NCBI RefSeq assembly: GCF_007858475.1
Contig: NZ_VIGX01000003.1
Location: forward strand, 342,252 to 406,251
DNA from: Tsukamurella conjunctivitidis
Lineage (GTDB): Bacteria > Actinomycetota > Actinomycetes > Mycobacteriales > Mycobacteriaceae
Length of the DNA stretch: 64,000 nt
Reading direction: 5' to 3'
Position numbers and translations under genes: made by a program. Shown here piece by piece: positions 1-9,700 of the stretch. Positions within the stretch are counted from its first letter, which is position 1, and each line of letters begins with the position of its first letter. The notes beneath the pieces were generated by a model, which had not been told where the DNA came from, made no database searches, and worked only from the letters and a program-made list of their open reading frames with translations.

Positions 1-465
1 CTCGTCGAGGCCGGCGGCGGCGAAGACGGGCCCGCCCACGAGCCGGTCGGTCTCGGACGCGACGACTGCGGCGGGACCGGCGGGCGCGACACCGGCGGGC
101 GCGACACCGGCGGGCGCGGCCTCGTCGGGTATCGCCTCGATGGAGAAGAACGCCACGCCGAGGACGACGACCACCGCTGCGACGGCGACCGCCGCCAGGC
201 CGATCACGATCCGCGCGCGCCGCCGGCTCTCCCGCGGCCGCGCCGTCGGAGCCGCGGGGAGGCGCAGATCGCGCAGCACGTGATCGAGCTCGTGGACCCG
301 CACCGCGGTCCGGGCGGTCTCCAGCCTGTCGAGGTGTTCGTCGGCCGAGAGCTGACCGTCCGCGAAGGCCTCGTCGAGCCGGGCCATGACCCACACCCGA
401 TCGACGTCCCGCGCCCGCAGTCCTGCTTCGTCCGGTTCCCGCGGTTCTTCATGCCGCGCCGCCAT
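1..465 (-). CDS. DUF1707 domain membrane protein (3' part cut by window edge)
   Basis: Only the N-terminal 155 residues lie in the window; the C-terminus runs off the left edge. Residues about 15-66 match the DUF1707 pattern: a charged segment beginning LRARDVDRVWVMARLDEAFA, then a GQLSADEHLDRLETA-like stretch and a conserved end at HVLRDL. DUF1707 is a short N-terminal domain of unknown function on many actinobacterial membrane proteins. A single hydrophobic helix follows at about residues 81-102, after an Arg-rich stretch. The segment after the helix contains a three-copy Ala-Gly-Val-Ala-Pro repeat and starts an extracytoplasmic part. The ATG at 465 is chosen because a TACCGT box ends 7 nt upstream (473-478), which fits leaderless transcription. 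The function is not known. Confidence 0.75.
   Translation of the reverse strand, partial: MAARHEEPREPDEAGLRARDVDRVWVMARLDEAFADGQLSADEHLDRLETARTAVRVHELDHVLRDLRLPAAPTARPRESRRRARIVIGLAAVAVAAVVVVLGVAFFSIEAIPDEAAPAGVAPAGVAPAGPAAVVASETDRLVGGPVFAAAGLDE
76..120. repeat. 15-bp tandem repeat, three copies, in frame
   Basis: Unit ACCGGCGGGCGCGAC is present at 76-90 and 91-105. A third copy at 106-120 has one change, GGC instead of GAC at its end. The unit is a multiple of three and encodes repeated Ala-Pro-Ala-Gly-Val in the linker after the membrane helix of the DUF1707 protein, so copy number could vary without breaking the frame. Confidence 0.8.
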
Positions 466-501
466 GTTCACGACGGTACATCGGCGCGACGCCGTGGGAC
501 G

Positions 502-1500
502 CTACTTCGGGGCCGCGATCTCCGGGACGTGCGTGGCCCGCACGTACACGGAATCCCCCTCGGACAGGTCCAAGGCGGTGGCGTCGCCGCGCGTGATCTG
601 CGCCTGGAAGCGCTCCCCCGTCGCGGCGTTCCTGAGCTCCACACGGACCTCGAAGCCGAGGTAGACCACGCGCTCGACCTCGGCGCGGAGCACACCCGCC
701 TCCTCGGAGCTGAGCCCGCCGGCGCGCGCCAGCTCCGGCGTGCGCCCCACCCGGATGTCGTGCGGGCGCACCAGCACGCCGTTGAGCTTCGCCACCGAGC
801 CGAGGAAGGACATGACGAACTCGGTCTCGGGTCGGTCGTAGACGTCCGCGGGAGTACCGACCTGCTCGATACGGCCCTTGTTGAGCACGGCGATGCGGTC
901 GGCGATGTCGAGCGCCTCCTGCTGATCGTGCGTCACGATCACGGTGGTCACGTGGACCTCGTCGTGCAGCCGCCGCAGCCAGGACCGCAGCTCGTCGCGG
1001 ACCTTCGCGTCCAGCGCCCCGAAGGGCTCGTCGAGCAGGAGCACCTGCGGGTCCACCGCCAGGGCGCGGGCGAGCGCCATGCGCTGGCGCTGACCGCCCG
1101 ACAGCTGCGCCGGGTAGCGGGTCTGGAAACCCGCGAGCCCGACGACCTCGAGCAGGTCGTCGACCTTGGCCTTGACCTCGGCTGCGGGACGCTTGCGGAT
1201 CTTGAGTCCGAAGGCGACGTTCTCGCGCACGGTCATGTGCTTGAACGCCGCGTAGTGCTGGAAGACGAAGCCGATGTCGCGCTGCTGCGGGGTCGCGTGC
1301 GTGACGTCGACGCCGTTGATCTCGACGAGGCCCGAATCGAGCCGGTCGAGCCCGGCGATCGAGCGGAGCAGCGTCGACTTGCCCGAGCCGGACGGCCCGA
1401 GCAGTGCGGTCAGCGAGCCGTCCGGGATCTCCAGGGAGACGTCGTCGAGGGCCGCGAAATCGCCGTAGCGCTTGTTGGCTCCCACCACGTTAATCGTCAT
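502..1500 (-). CDS. cysA: Sulfate/thiosulfate ABC transporter ATP-binding protein CysA
   Basis: This is the ATPase that powers sulfate or thiosulfate import, working on the inner face of the CysT-CysW channel. Its 332 residues contain Walker [10 protein letters not shown] at 35-43, the ABC signature LSGGQ at 133-137, Walker B LLLDEPF at 154-160 and a switch histidine in [10 protein letters not shown] near residue 190. A C-terminal regulatory (TOBE-like) part starts with [10 protein letters not shown] near residue 245. It is the last gene of a four-gene sulfate importer operon transcribed leftwards and overlaps cysW by 11 bp. The gene order is the same as subI-cysT-cysW-cysA1 in mycobacteria. 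Assignment to sulfate rather than another anion rests on the neighbours. Confidence 0.95.
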   Translation of the reverse strand: MTINVVGANKRYGDFAALDDVSLEIPDGSLTALLGPSGSGKSTLLRSIAGLDRLDSGLVEINGVDVTHATPQQRDIGFVFQHYAAFKHMTVRENVAFGLKIRKRPAAEVKAKVDDLLEVVGLAGFQTRYPAQLSGGQRQRMALARALAVDPQVLLLDEPFGALDAKVRDELRSWLRRLHDEVHVTTVIVTHDQQEALDIADRIAVLNKGRIEQVGTPADVYDRPETEFVMSFLGSVAKLNGVLVRPHDIRVGRTPELARAGGLSSEEAGVLRAEVERVVYLGFEVRVELRNAATGERFQAQITRGDATALDLSEGDSVYVRATHVPEIAAPK

Positions 1501-2308
1501 CGCGGTTCCTCCTGCGGGTCGCTTCGAGCAGGGACATCGCCACCAGCGCGACGAGCGCCAGCAGCATGAGCAGCGTCGCGGCGGCGTACGCCCCGAAAGT
1601 GTTGTAGTCGTCGTGGTTGCGTGAGCTCACCAGCAGGGTGAGCGTCTGCGAAATGCCCGGGAAGTTCGACGAGACCATGAGCACGGCGCCGTACTCGCCC
1701 AGCGCGCGGGCGATCGTGAGCACCACGCCGTAGGTCAGGCCCCAGCGGATCGCGGGCAGCGTGATCCGCCAGAACGTCTGCCAGGCACTCGCGCCGAGTG
1801 TCGCCGCAGCCTGCTCCTGGTCCTGACCGATCTCGTGCAGCACCGGCTCCACTTCGCGCACCACGAAGGGCAGCGTGACGAAGGTCGTCGCCAGCACCAT
1901 GCCGGGGAGCCCGAAGATGATGCGGAAGCCGAGCGACTCTATGCCGCCGAACCAGCCTCCCACGCCCCACAGCATGATGAGCGCGACGCCCACGACGACC
2001 GGCGAGACGGCGAAGGGCAGGTCGACGGCCGCCTGCAGCGCGGCCTTGCCGCGGAACTTCCCGCGGGCGAGGGCGAGTGCCACCAGCACGCCGAAGATCA
2101 CGTTGAGCGGCACCACGATCGCGACGATGAGCAACGACAGCTGCAGCGCCGAGATCGCGGCCGGGGTGGTGATCCAGGCCCAGAACTCGCCGAAGCCGCG
2201 CTCGAACGAGCGGTACAGGATCACGCCGATGGGTAGGACGAGCAGCACCAGCAGGTACAGCAGCGCGACCGATCGGAGGCTGAGGACGGTTCTCCTGGAG
2301 AGGTTCAT
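1490..2308 (-). CDS. cysW: Sulfate ABC transporter permease CysW
   Basis: Second channel subunit of the sulfate importer (272 aa), with about six membrane helices. The cytoplasmic coupling loop is recognisable at [20 protein letters not shown], followed by the typical permease sequence [12 protein letters not shown]. The ATG at 2308 overlaps the stop codon of a 21-codon mini-gene (2305-2370) that fills the gap from cysT, so translation is probably coupled. It pairs with CysT and receives sulfate from the lipoprotein encoded at the head of the operon. Confidence 0.93.
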   Translation of the reverse strand: MNLSRRTVLSLRSVALLYLLVLLVLPIGVILYRSFERGFGEFWAWITTPAAISALQLSLLIVAIVVPLNVIFGVLVALALARGKFRGKAALQAAVDLPFAVSPVVVGVALIMLWGVGGWFGGIESLGFRIIFGLPGMVLATTFVTLPFVVREVEPVLHEIGQDQEQAAATLGASAWQTFWRITLPAIRWGLTYGVVLTIARALGEYGAVLMVSSNFPGISQTLTLLVSSRNHDDYNTFGAYAAATLLMLLALVALVAMSLLEATRRRNRDDD

Positions 2309-2370
2309 CGGCTCTTCTCCTCGCTGCGCTCGCCGGGCTCGCGGCGGGAGGCGCTCGTGTCGCCGGTCAT
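2305..2370 (-). CDS. 21-codon coupling mini-ORF between cysT and cysW
   Basis: The gap between cysT and cysW is a complete short reading frame. Its ATG (2370-2368) overlaps the cysT stop as ATGA, and its TGA (2307-2305) overlaps the cysW ATG as ATGA. The peptide is hydrophilic and rich in Arg, Glu and Ser (starting MTGDTSASRR, ending SEEKSR), with no membrane helix. The likely role is to carry ribosomes from cysT to cysW, not to make a functional peptide; that is inference. Part of it is built from a GAGCGCAGCGAGG-type sequence (2319-2331 on the complement) that resembles a motif inside the hydratase gene at 57.4 kb. Confidence 0.45.
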   Translation of the reverse strand: MTGDTSASRREPGERSEEKSR

Positions 2371-3164
2371 TCGCTGTTCTCCTCCCGCTTGGCGGTCCTG
2401 CCCCCGACGAAGCGCATCACGGCCAGCAGCACGAAGGCGATGGCCAGCAGCGCCACCGAGACGGCGGAGGCGGCGACCTGGTTGTCGACCTCCAGTTGCT
2501 GTTGGATGTACTGCGAGGCGACCTGCGTCTGCCCGGGGATGTTGCCGCCGACCAGGACCACCGAGCCGAACTCGCCGATCGCGCGGGTGAAGGCGAGGCC
2601 GGCGCCGGACAGAATGGCGGGGAGCAGGGTCGGGATCACGATCTTCGCCGCGATCACCCGATTGGGCGCGCCGAGCGAGGCCGCGGCCTCCTCGACCTCA
2701 CGGTCGAGCTCGATGAGCACCGGCTGCACCTGTCGCACCACGAAAGGCAGGGTCACGAAGGCCAGCGCGATGACGATGGCCGGCTGCGTCGCGTTGAGCG
2801 TCAGGCCGATGGGGCTGTCAGGCCCGTACAGCGAGAGCAGCACGATCGACGCGACGATGGTGGGCAACGCGAAGGGCAGGTCGATGAGCGCGTTGACGAT
2901 CCCCTTACCGGGGAAGTCGTCGCGCACCAGCACCCAGGCGATGACGGTGCCCATGACCACGTTGATCAGCGTCACGAGCAGCGAGACCCACACCGTGATG
3001 ACCAGCGTGGAGACGGCGTTCTTCGCGGTGAGGGCGTCCCAGAAGCCCGACCAGCCGTTGTCGAAGGCGCGAGTGGTGATGGCCGCGATCGGCAGCAGCA
3101 CGATCAGCGAGATCCACAGCCACGCGACGCCGATCCGCAGCGGGTTGACGAGCCGCCGCATCAC
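2367..3164 (-). CDS. cysT: Sulfate ABC transporter permease CysT (CysU)
   Basis: First channel subunit of the sulfate importer (265 aa), an inner-membrane protein with about six helices. The coupling loop reads DREVEEAAASLGAPNRVIAA and is followed by TRAIGEFGSVVLVGGNIPG, both typical of the CysT/CysU family. The GTG start at 3164 overlaps the stop of the sulfate-binding lipoprotein gene, and an alternative ATG directly follows. It is paralogous to CysW, as expected for the heterodimeric channel. Confidence 0.94.
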   Translation of the reverse strand: MMRRLVNPLRIGVAWLWISLIVLLPIAAITTRAFDNGWSGFWDALTAKNAVSTLVITVWVSLLVTLINVVMGTVIAWVLVRDDFPGKGIVNALIDLPFALPTIVASIVLLSLYGPDSPIGLTLNATQPAIVIALAFVTLPFVVRQVQPVLIELDREVEEAAASLGAPNRVIAAKIVIPTLLPAILSGAGLAFTRAIGEFGSVVLVGGNIPGQTQVASQYIQQQLEVDNQVAASAVSVALLAIAFVLLAVMRFVGGRTAKREENSE

Positions 3165-4255
3165 TTGCCGCCGTTCTTGTACGCCGCGGCGATGGCACCC
3201 TTGTCGCCGAACAGTGCCGCGTCGACCGCCGGCCAGCCGGTGAGGTCCTTGCCGTTGTTCTTCGCAGCGGTGCCCTTGCCGAGCACGGCGCCGAGCTCAT
3301 CGACGGTCCACAGCCGCTGCGGCTGCGCGGGGAACAACGGCGCGGTCTCGGCGGCGATCGCCGGGTCGCCGGCCCGGAAGCCCGACCGCGGGATGGCGCG
3401 CTGCGCCTCGGGCGAGAACAGGAAGCCGACGAAGCGCTTCGCGGCGTCGGGCGACTGCGCGGTGTTCACGACCGCCACCGGTAGGTCGATCCGGAAGGAC
3501 TGCGGCGGGATGAAGTACTCGGGTGTGGGCTTGCCGTCCTTCCGGCTCTGCCGTTGCAGCAGCACGGCCTCGCTCTCGTAGCTGAGCAGCACGTCGCCCT
3601 GCCCCGACTCGAAGGCGGAGGTGGCGTCGCGGCCGGAGCCGGGGCTCACCGTCGTGTGGTCGCGGATGAGTTCCTTGACGAAGGCCAGCCCCTTCTCGGG
3701 CTCCTTGCCGCCGTTCGACAGCGCCGCGTAGGGCGCGAGCAGGTTCCACTTCGCCGAGCCGGAGCTGGCCGGGTTCGGCGTCACCACTTCCACGCCGGGC
3801 TTGAGCAGGTCGGCCCAGTCGTGGATGCCCTTGGGATTACCGGGGCGGACCACGACGGCGACGAGCGAGGTGAACGGCACCGACTTCCGCGGGTACGCCT
3901 TCTCCCAGTCCTTGTCGATGAGGCCGGCCTTGACGATGCGGGTCACGTCCGGCGCGACGGACATGTTCACCACGTCGGCCGGGACGTGCCGCGCGACCTT
4001 GCGGGACTGGTCGCCCGAGGCGCCGTACGACTGCGAGAAGCCCACGTCCGGGTTGCTCTCGCGGAAGAGCGGGATGGCCACGTCGAAGGCGGGCTTGGGG
4101 GCTGCGAAGGCGACCAGGTTCACCCGCTTGTCGCCGCTGGAGATGTCGACGCCGTGCGGGTCGTCGGTGGAGCCGCCCCCGCATGCCGCGAGCAACACGG
4201 TCAGGGCGACCGCGATGATGCTCACAGCACGGCCGCGGTGGCTGGGTCGGATCAC
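3161..4255 (-). CDS. subI: Sulfate-binding lipoprotein (Sbp/SubI family)
   Basis: Extracytoplasmic receptor that captures sulfate and delivers it to CysT-CysW. The 364-residue product begins with an Arg-rich n-region, a hydrophobic core and a lipobox LLAAC with Cys25, so it is predicted to be a lipoprotein anchored in the membrane. The mature part has the sulfate-binding family landmarks YGASGDQSRKVA, VPADVVNMSVAPDVTRI, NPKGIHDWADLL, TPNPASSGSAKWNLL and VLLSYESEAVL. It is the first gene of the operon with cysT, cysW and cysA. A GTG start is used. A TAGGAT sequence (complement, near 4291-4296) could be its -10 box, but I see no convincing -35. Confidence 0.93.
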   Translation of the reverse strand: MIRPSHRGRAVSIIAVALTVLLAACGGGSTDDPHGVDISSGDKRVNLVAFAAPKPAFDVAIPLFRESNPDVGFSQSYGASGDQSRKVARHVPADVVNMSVAPDVTRIVKAGLIDKDWEKAYPRKSVPFTSLVAVVVRPGNPKGIHDWADLLKPGVEVVTPNPASSGSAKWNLLAPYAALSNGGKEPEKGLAFVKELIRDHTTVSPGSGRDATSAFESGQGDVLLSYESEAVLLQRQSRKDGKPTPEYFIPPQSFRIDLPVAVVNTAQSPDAAKRFVGFLFSPEAQRAIPRSGFRAGDPAIAAETAPLFPAQPQRLWTVDELGAVLGKGTAAKNNGKDLTGWPAVDAALFGDKGAIAAAYKNGGK

Positions 4256-4308
4256 GTCTCGCCGTTCTCCTCGGGGCTTCGGTCAGGCGAGAATCCTACG
4301 AAGCGCGG

Positions 4309-4428
4309 TCAGCGCAACACGGCCCACGCGATGACGAGGAGCACCAGCAGCGCGATCAACGCGAGCGTCACCTTCGATTTCGGTACCAGCGCCCGCCATC
4401 CACGGCCCGTCTCAGACACTCTCGTCAT
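4309..4428 (-). CDS. 39-aa single-helix membrane protein
   Basis: A very short gene whose ATG lies inside the last codons of the preceding small gene (GGGAATGACGAGAGTGTCTGA on the complement), giving a 17-bp overlap and probable translational coupling. The peptide has a basic N-terminal half (WRALVPKSKV) and then one strongly hydrophobic helix (LALIALLVLLVIAWAVL) ending two residues before the stop. This is a plausible tail-anchored or Nin-Cout micropeptide. Its position next to the sulfate operon and the trehalase is like the mycobacterial Rv2401/Rv2401A interval. No function can be assigned. Confidence 0.55.
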   Translation of the reverse strand: MTRVSETGRGWRALVPKSKVTLALIALLVLLVIAWAVLR

Positions 4429-4648
4429 TCCCTTCTCCGGCACGCTGACCTGCGCCGTCCGCACGACCGGACCGCTCGAGGCGAGCGTCCAGCGCGTCGG
4501 CGACGCGATCGATGAGGGCGCTGAGGACGCGCACCACCAGCATTGCGATCACTGCGAGTACAACCATCACGAGGCTGACCTGCAGTACGTAGGGCAGACC
4601 GGTGAGCCATAGCTCCACCGAGTCCCACCACTGCGCGATCGCATGCAC
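4412..4648 (-). CDS. Small membrane protein, Rv2401A-like position
   Basis: A 78-residue protein with an amphipathic N-terminus (HAIAQWWDSVELWLTGL), one membrane helix at about residues 22-45 (VSLVMVVLAVIAMLVVRVL) and a charged cytosolic tail (ALIDRVADALDARLERSGR). The GTG start is supported by a TAGGCT box at 4655-4660, 6 nt upstream, with no ribosome-binding site, as expected for a leaderless transcript. It is transcribed away from the trehalase gene and overlaps the 39-aa gene. In M. tuberculosis the equivalent place carries a small conserved membrane protein. The function is unknown. Confidence 0.65.
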   Translation of the reverse strand: MHAIAQWWDSVELWLTGLPYVLQVSLVMVVLAVIAMLVVRVLSALIDRVADALDARLERSGRADGAGQRAGEGNDESV

Positions 4649-4697
4649 CCGCCCAGCCTAGCGACCGCCGTGCGCGAACCCGTCGCCGTGCCTCATC

Positions 4698-6686
4698 ATG
4701 GAGTGCATGTCATCGAAGAACGACAGCCCGACCTCCGATGCGCCCGGCTCCGACGCCCTCATCACCGACACCCCGTCGGTCGGCGATGGCGTCTTCCCGC
4801 CCATCCACGATTACGCCTTCCTCTCGGACTGCGAGAACACGTGTCTGATCGCGCGGGACGGCAGCGTGGAATGGATGTGCATCCCCCGGCCGGACTCCCC
4901 CAGTGTCTTCGGGGCGATCCTGGACCGCGGCGCCGGCTCGTTCCGGCTCGGGCCGTACGGGGTGAAGGTCCCCGTCGACCGGCGGTACCTGCCCGGCAGC
5001 CTCATGCTCGAGACCACGTGGCAGACCTCCACGGGCTGGCTGATCGTGCGCGACGCCCTCGTGATGGGACCGTGGCACGACACGAGCACCCGGTCCCGCA
5101 CGCACCGCCGGACCCCCACCGATTGGGACGCGGAGCACATCCTGCTCCGCACGGCTCGATGCGTGTCCGGCACCGTCGAACTGCAGCTCAACTGTGAGCC
5201 GGCTTTCGACTACAACCGGGCCGGTGCCGAGTGGACGTACTCCGCCGACGGCTACGGCGAGGCCGTCGCGCAGGCCCGGACGGACTTCGGCACGAACCCG
5301 GAGCTCAAACTCACGACCAACATGCGGCTGGGGCTGGAAGGCCGCGAGGCCCGCGCGCACACCCGGCTCAAGGAGGGCGACGAGGTCTTCGTCGCCCTGT
5401 CGTGGAGCAAGCACCCCGTGCCGCAGACCTACCCCGAGGCCACGCAGAAGATGTGGGCGACCGCGGAGTCCTGGCGGCAGTGGATCAACCGCGGGCAGTT
5501 CCCGGACCACCCGTGGCGCACCTACCTGCAGCGCTCGGCACTCACCCTCAAGGGCCTGACGTACTCCCCCACGGGCGCGCTGCTCGCCGCCTCCACCACC
5601 TCGCTCCCGGAGACGCCGGGCGGGGTGCGAAACTGGGACTACCGGTACGCCTGGGTGCGCGACTCCACGTTCGCGCTGTGGGGCCTGTACACACTCGGCC
5701 TCGACCGGGAGGCCGAGGACTTCTTCTCCTTCATCGCCGACGTCTCCGGCGCGAACAACGGCGAGCGCCATCCGCTGCAGGTCATGTACGGGGTCGGTGG
5801 GGAGCGCACACTCATCGAGGAGGAGCTCGGGCACCTGTCGGGGTACGACGGTGCGCGGCCCGTCCGGATCGGGAACGGGGCCTTCGACCAGCGCCAGCAC
5901 GACATCTGGGGCACGATGCTGGACTCGGTGTACCTGAACACCAAGTCGTCCGAGCGGATCCCCGAGACGCTGTGGCCGGTCCTCAAGGAACAGGTCGAGG
6001 AGGCGCTCAAGCACTGGCGCGAGCCCGATCGCGGGATCTGGGAGGTGCGCGGCGAGCCGCAGCACTTCACCAGCTCGAAGGTCATGTGCTGGGTCGCACT
6101 GGACCGGGGGGCGAAGCTGGCCGCGATGCACGGCGAGGACGACTACGCCCGTGAGTGGGCGGAGAAGGCCGAGGTGATCAAGGCCGACATCCTGGAGAAC
6201 GGCGTCGACGAGCGCGGCGTCTTCACCCAGCGTTACGGCTCGCCCGCCCTCGACGCCTCCCTGCTGCTCGTGCCGCTGCTGCGGTTCCTCCCGTCCGACG
6301 ACCCGCGCGTCCGCGCGACGGTGCTCGCCATCGCGGACGAACTCACCGAGGACGGCCTCGTGCTGCGCTACCGCGTGGAGGAGACCGACGACGGGCTCTC
6401 CGGCGAGGAGGGTACGTTCACGATCTGCTCGTTCTGGCTGGTCTCGGCCCTGGTCGAGATCGGCGAGGTGACCCGTGCGCGAGCGCTGTGCGAGCGGCTG
6501 CTGGCCTACTCGTCGCCGCTCAAGCTGTACGCGGAGGAGATCGATCCCAAGTCGGGCAAGCACCTCGGCAACTTCCCGCAGGCGTTCACCCACCTGGCAC
6601 TGATCAATGCGGTGGTGCACGTGATCCGCGCGGAGGAATCGGGGCACGACGCCTCCGCGTTCCTCCCCGCACATCACACGCCCTGA
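4698..6686 (+). CDS. treH: GH15 family trehalase
   Basis: A 662-residue glycoside hydrolase of family 15. In mycobacteria the GH15 protein at this chromosomal position (Rv2402 and its M. smegmatis orthologue) is a trehalase that splits trehalose into two glucoses; the function here rests on that family and on synteny. The N-terminal beta domain runs to about residue 260 and the (alpha/alpha)6 domain follows. The catalytic-acid region is NWDYRYAWVRDS near residue 311, and the catalytic base is the Glu of GEEGTFTICSFWLV near residue 568. There is no signal peptide, so it is cytosolic. A second in-frame ATG nine bases downstream is an equally possible start. The GH38 gene follows after 17 bp. 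Confidence 0.88.
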   Translation: MECMSSKNDSPTSDAPGSDALITDTPSVGDGVFPPIHDYAFLSDCENTCLIARDGSVEWMCIPRPDSPSVFGAILDRGAGSFRLGPYGVKVPVDRRYLPGSLMLETTWQTSTGWLIVRDALVMGPWHDTSTRSRTHRRTPTDWDAEHILLRTARCVSGTVELQLNCEPAFDYNRAGAEWTYSADGYGEAVAQARTDFGTNPELKLTTNMRLGLEGREARAHTRLKEGDEVFVALSWSKHPVPQTYPEATQKMWATAESWRQWINRGQFPDHPWRTYLQRSALTLKGLTYSPTGALLAASTTSLPETPGGVRNWDYRYAWVRDSTFALWGLYTLGLDREAEDFFSFIADVSGANNGERHPLQVMYGVGGERTLIEEELGHLSGYDGARPVRIGNGAFDQRQHDIWGTMLDSVYLNTKSSERIPETLWPVLKEQVEEALKHWREPDRGIWEVRGEPQHFTSSKVMCWVALDRGAKLAAMHGEDDYAREWAEKAEVIKADILENGVDERGVFTQRYGSPALDASLLLVPLLRFLPSDDPRVRATVLAIADELTEDGLVLRYRVEETDDGLSGEEGTFTICSFWLVSALVEIGEVTRARALCERLLAYSSPLKLYAEEIDPKSGKHLGNFPQAFTHLALINAVVHVIRAEESGHDASAFLPAHHTP

Positions 6687-6703
6687 GGCCGTAACGTGCA
6701 GTC

Positions 6704-9700
6704 ATGCACGACGACCGGCGACTGACCGAAGAGCGGCTCGACAGGTTCACGCGGGAGTTCCTGAACGGCGCGGTGTACTCGCACTCGGCACCGGTCACGG
6801 TGACCGCGTGGGCGGCACCGGGCGAGCCGGTCCCGTTCGCGGAGGCGGTGGCGCAGGACTTCACGCCGATCGAGCCCGGCACGCCGTGGGGCCCGCCGTG
6901 GTCCACGCTGTGGCTGCACGTGACGGGGTCCGTTCCGGGGGATTGGTCCCGGCTCGTCGAGCCCGACGGCGCCCTCCACGCCCTGGAACTCCGTGTGGAA
7001 CTCGGCTTCACCGGCGGCCCCGGGTTCAACGCCGAGGGCCTCGTCTACCGGGCGGACGGCACCGTCGTGAAGGGGATCTCCCCCTTCAACGCCTCCGTCC
7101 CACTCGAACCCGGCGAGCCGCTGGACCTGTACATCGAGGCCGCCGCGAACCCCGACCTCGGCGGCGATTTCGTCTCCCCCACCCACCTGGGCGACCGGGA
7201 GACTGCGGGCGACGGTCCGCTGTACCGGCTGGGAACCCTCGACCTGGCGCTCCGCGATCTGACGGTGTGGGAGCTGCAGCAGGACGTCTGGACGCTCAAC
7301 GGCCTCATGCACGAGCTGCCCTTCGACCTGCCGCGGAGGCACGAGGTGCTGCGCGCGCTGGAGCGGATGCTCGACGCGGTGGATCCGCACGACGTCGCCG
7401 GCACCGCCGCCGCCGGACGGGAGGCCCTGGCGCCGGCACTCGCCACGCCCGCCGCCGCATCGGCGCACCGGATCACCGCGGTCGGCCACGCGCACATCGA
7501 TTCCGCGTGGCTGTGGCCCGTGCGCGAGACGGCCCGCAAGTGCGCGCGGACCTTCGCGAACGTCGTGAACCTCATGGACCGCGACCCGTCGTTCCGGTTC
7601 GCCTGTTCGTCCGCACAGCAGTTCGCCTGGGTGCGTGACCGCTACCCCGCGCTCTTCGGCCGGATCAAGGACAAAGTGGCGGCCGGGCAGTTCATCCCGG
7701 TGGGCGGGATGTGGGTCGAGGCCGACACCAACATGCCCGGCGGCGAGGCGATGGCCCGGCAGTTCGTCGCGGGCAAGCGCTTCTTCCTGCACGAGTTCGG
7801 GATCGATACGGCGGAGGCGTGGCTGCCGGACTCCTTCGGCTACTCCGCGGCGATGCCGCAGATCGTGGCCGCCGCGGGATCGCAGTACTTCCTCACGCAG
7901 AAGCTGTCGTGGAACCAGACCAACCGGATGCCGCACTCGTCCTTCCTGTGGGAGGGCATCGACGGCACCGCTCTGTTCACGCACTTCCCGCCCGTCGACA
8001 AGTACAACTCGGACCTGTCCGGCGCGGATCTCGCGCGGGCGCAGAAGAACTACCGGGAGCAGGGCCACGGCACCCGGTCGCTCGTCCCGTTCGGCTGGGG
8101 CGACGGTGGCGGCGGCCCCACCCGCGAGATGCTCGCGGCCGCCGCGCGTACGTCCTCGCTGGACGGCTCCCCGACCGTCGAGATCGGCTCACCCCGGGAA
8201 TTCTTCGACGCCGCCTCCGCGGAGCTGCGTCATCCCGCGCGGTGGGTGGGAGAGCTGTATCTGGAGTTCCACCGTGGCACCTACACATCACAGGCGAACA
8301 CCAAGCAGGGCAACCGCCGCAGCGAGCACCTTCTGCGCGAGGCGGAGTTGTGGGCCGCGACGGCTGCCGTGCGAGCCGGTTCCGCCTATCCGGCGGAGGA
8401 ACTCGAGGAGATCTGGCATCTGGTGCTGCTCCAGCAGTTCCACGACATCCTTCCCGGCAGCTCCATCGCGTGGGTGCACAGGGACGCGGAGCGGAACTAC
8501 GCGGCGGTCGCCCGGCGACTGGAGTCGATCATCGGCACCGCGCTCGAAGCGCTGGTGGCCGGGAGCGCCACGGTCGCGCGAACCGCGGACGCAGCGATCG
8601 CCGGCGGTCAGCGGTCGCTCGCGGACTCCGGCGACCGACGGCTGGTGTTCAACGCCGCGCCGCACGCCCGGGACGGTGTGCCGCCGCTGGGCGCCGCCGT
8701 GATCGAGCCCGCCCCGGCGGTCTCCCCGGTCGTCGAGGACAGCGGATTCCGACTCGACAACGGCATCGTCTCCGTTCTCGTCGACGCGCGGGGTCTCCTC
8801 GTCTCGCTGATCGACGCCGCCTCCGGGCGGGAGGCGCTCGCGGGACCCGGCAACCTGCTCCAATTGCACCGCGACATCCCGAATCACTGGGAGGCGTGGG
8901 ACATCGACTCGTTCTACCGCCGCGACGTGACCGATCTGGTCGACGCGGATTCCGTGTCCGTGGAGGGCGACGCCGTGGTGGTCCGTCGCAGCTTCGGCGA
9001 TTCGGCGATCACACAACGGATCGGCCTACTCGCCGGCTCCCCCGCCGTCGACATCGTCACCGAGATCGATTGGCACGAGAGGCAGAAGCTGCTCAAGCTG
9101 GCCTTCCCGTTCGACGTGCATGCCGACCGCAGCGCCGCGGAGACCCAGTTCGGCCATGTCTTCCGGCCGACGCACGCGAACACGTCCTGGGACGCCGCGA
9201 AGTTCGAGATCTGCGCGCATCGCTGGGTCCACGTCGGCGAGCCCGACTACGGCGTCGCCGTCGCCAACGACTCCACGTACGGCCACGACATCGCGCGCCG
9301 CTCGAGTGATTCCGGCACCGTCGTGCGATTGTCACTTCTCCGTGCGCCGCGCTACCCCGACCCGGAGACCGATCAGGGATTCCATCGCCTCGCCGTCTCG
9401 GTGCGACCGGGAGCGACGATCAGCGACGCGGTCGAGGAGGGGTATCGCCGGAACCTCGCGCCGCGCACGGCGATGGGACCCGCTGGGTCCGTCGCTCCCC
9501 TGGTGAGCGTGGACCACCCCGGCGTGATCGTCGAAGCGGTCAAGCTCGCGGAGGACGGCAGCGGCGACGTCGTCGTGCGCCTCTACGAGTCCCGCGGCAC
9601 CCGCGCGAGTACGACGGTGCACGGCGATTTCGAGCACCGCTCCGTGGTCCGCACCGACCTGTTGGAACGCCCCGTCGCCGAACCCGAGCCGGTCGGTGAG

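Noticed and set aside
76-120. Short direct repeats as a possible CRISPR or satellite
   Set aside because: Only three 15-bp units without spacers, in frame inside a coding region.
4256-4308. Sulfur-responsive riboswitch (SAM type) before the sulfate-binding protein gene
   Set aside because: The gap is 53 bp, too short for a known SAM riboswitch, and no core motif is visible.
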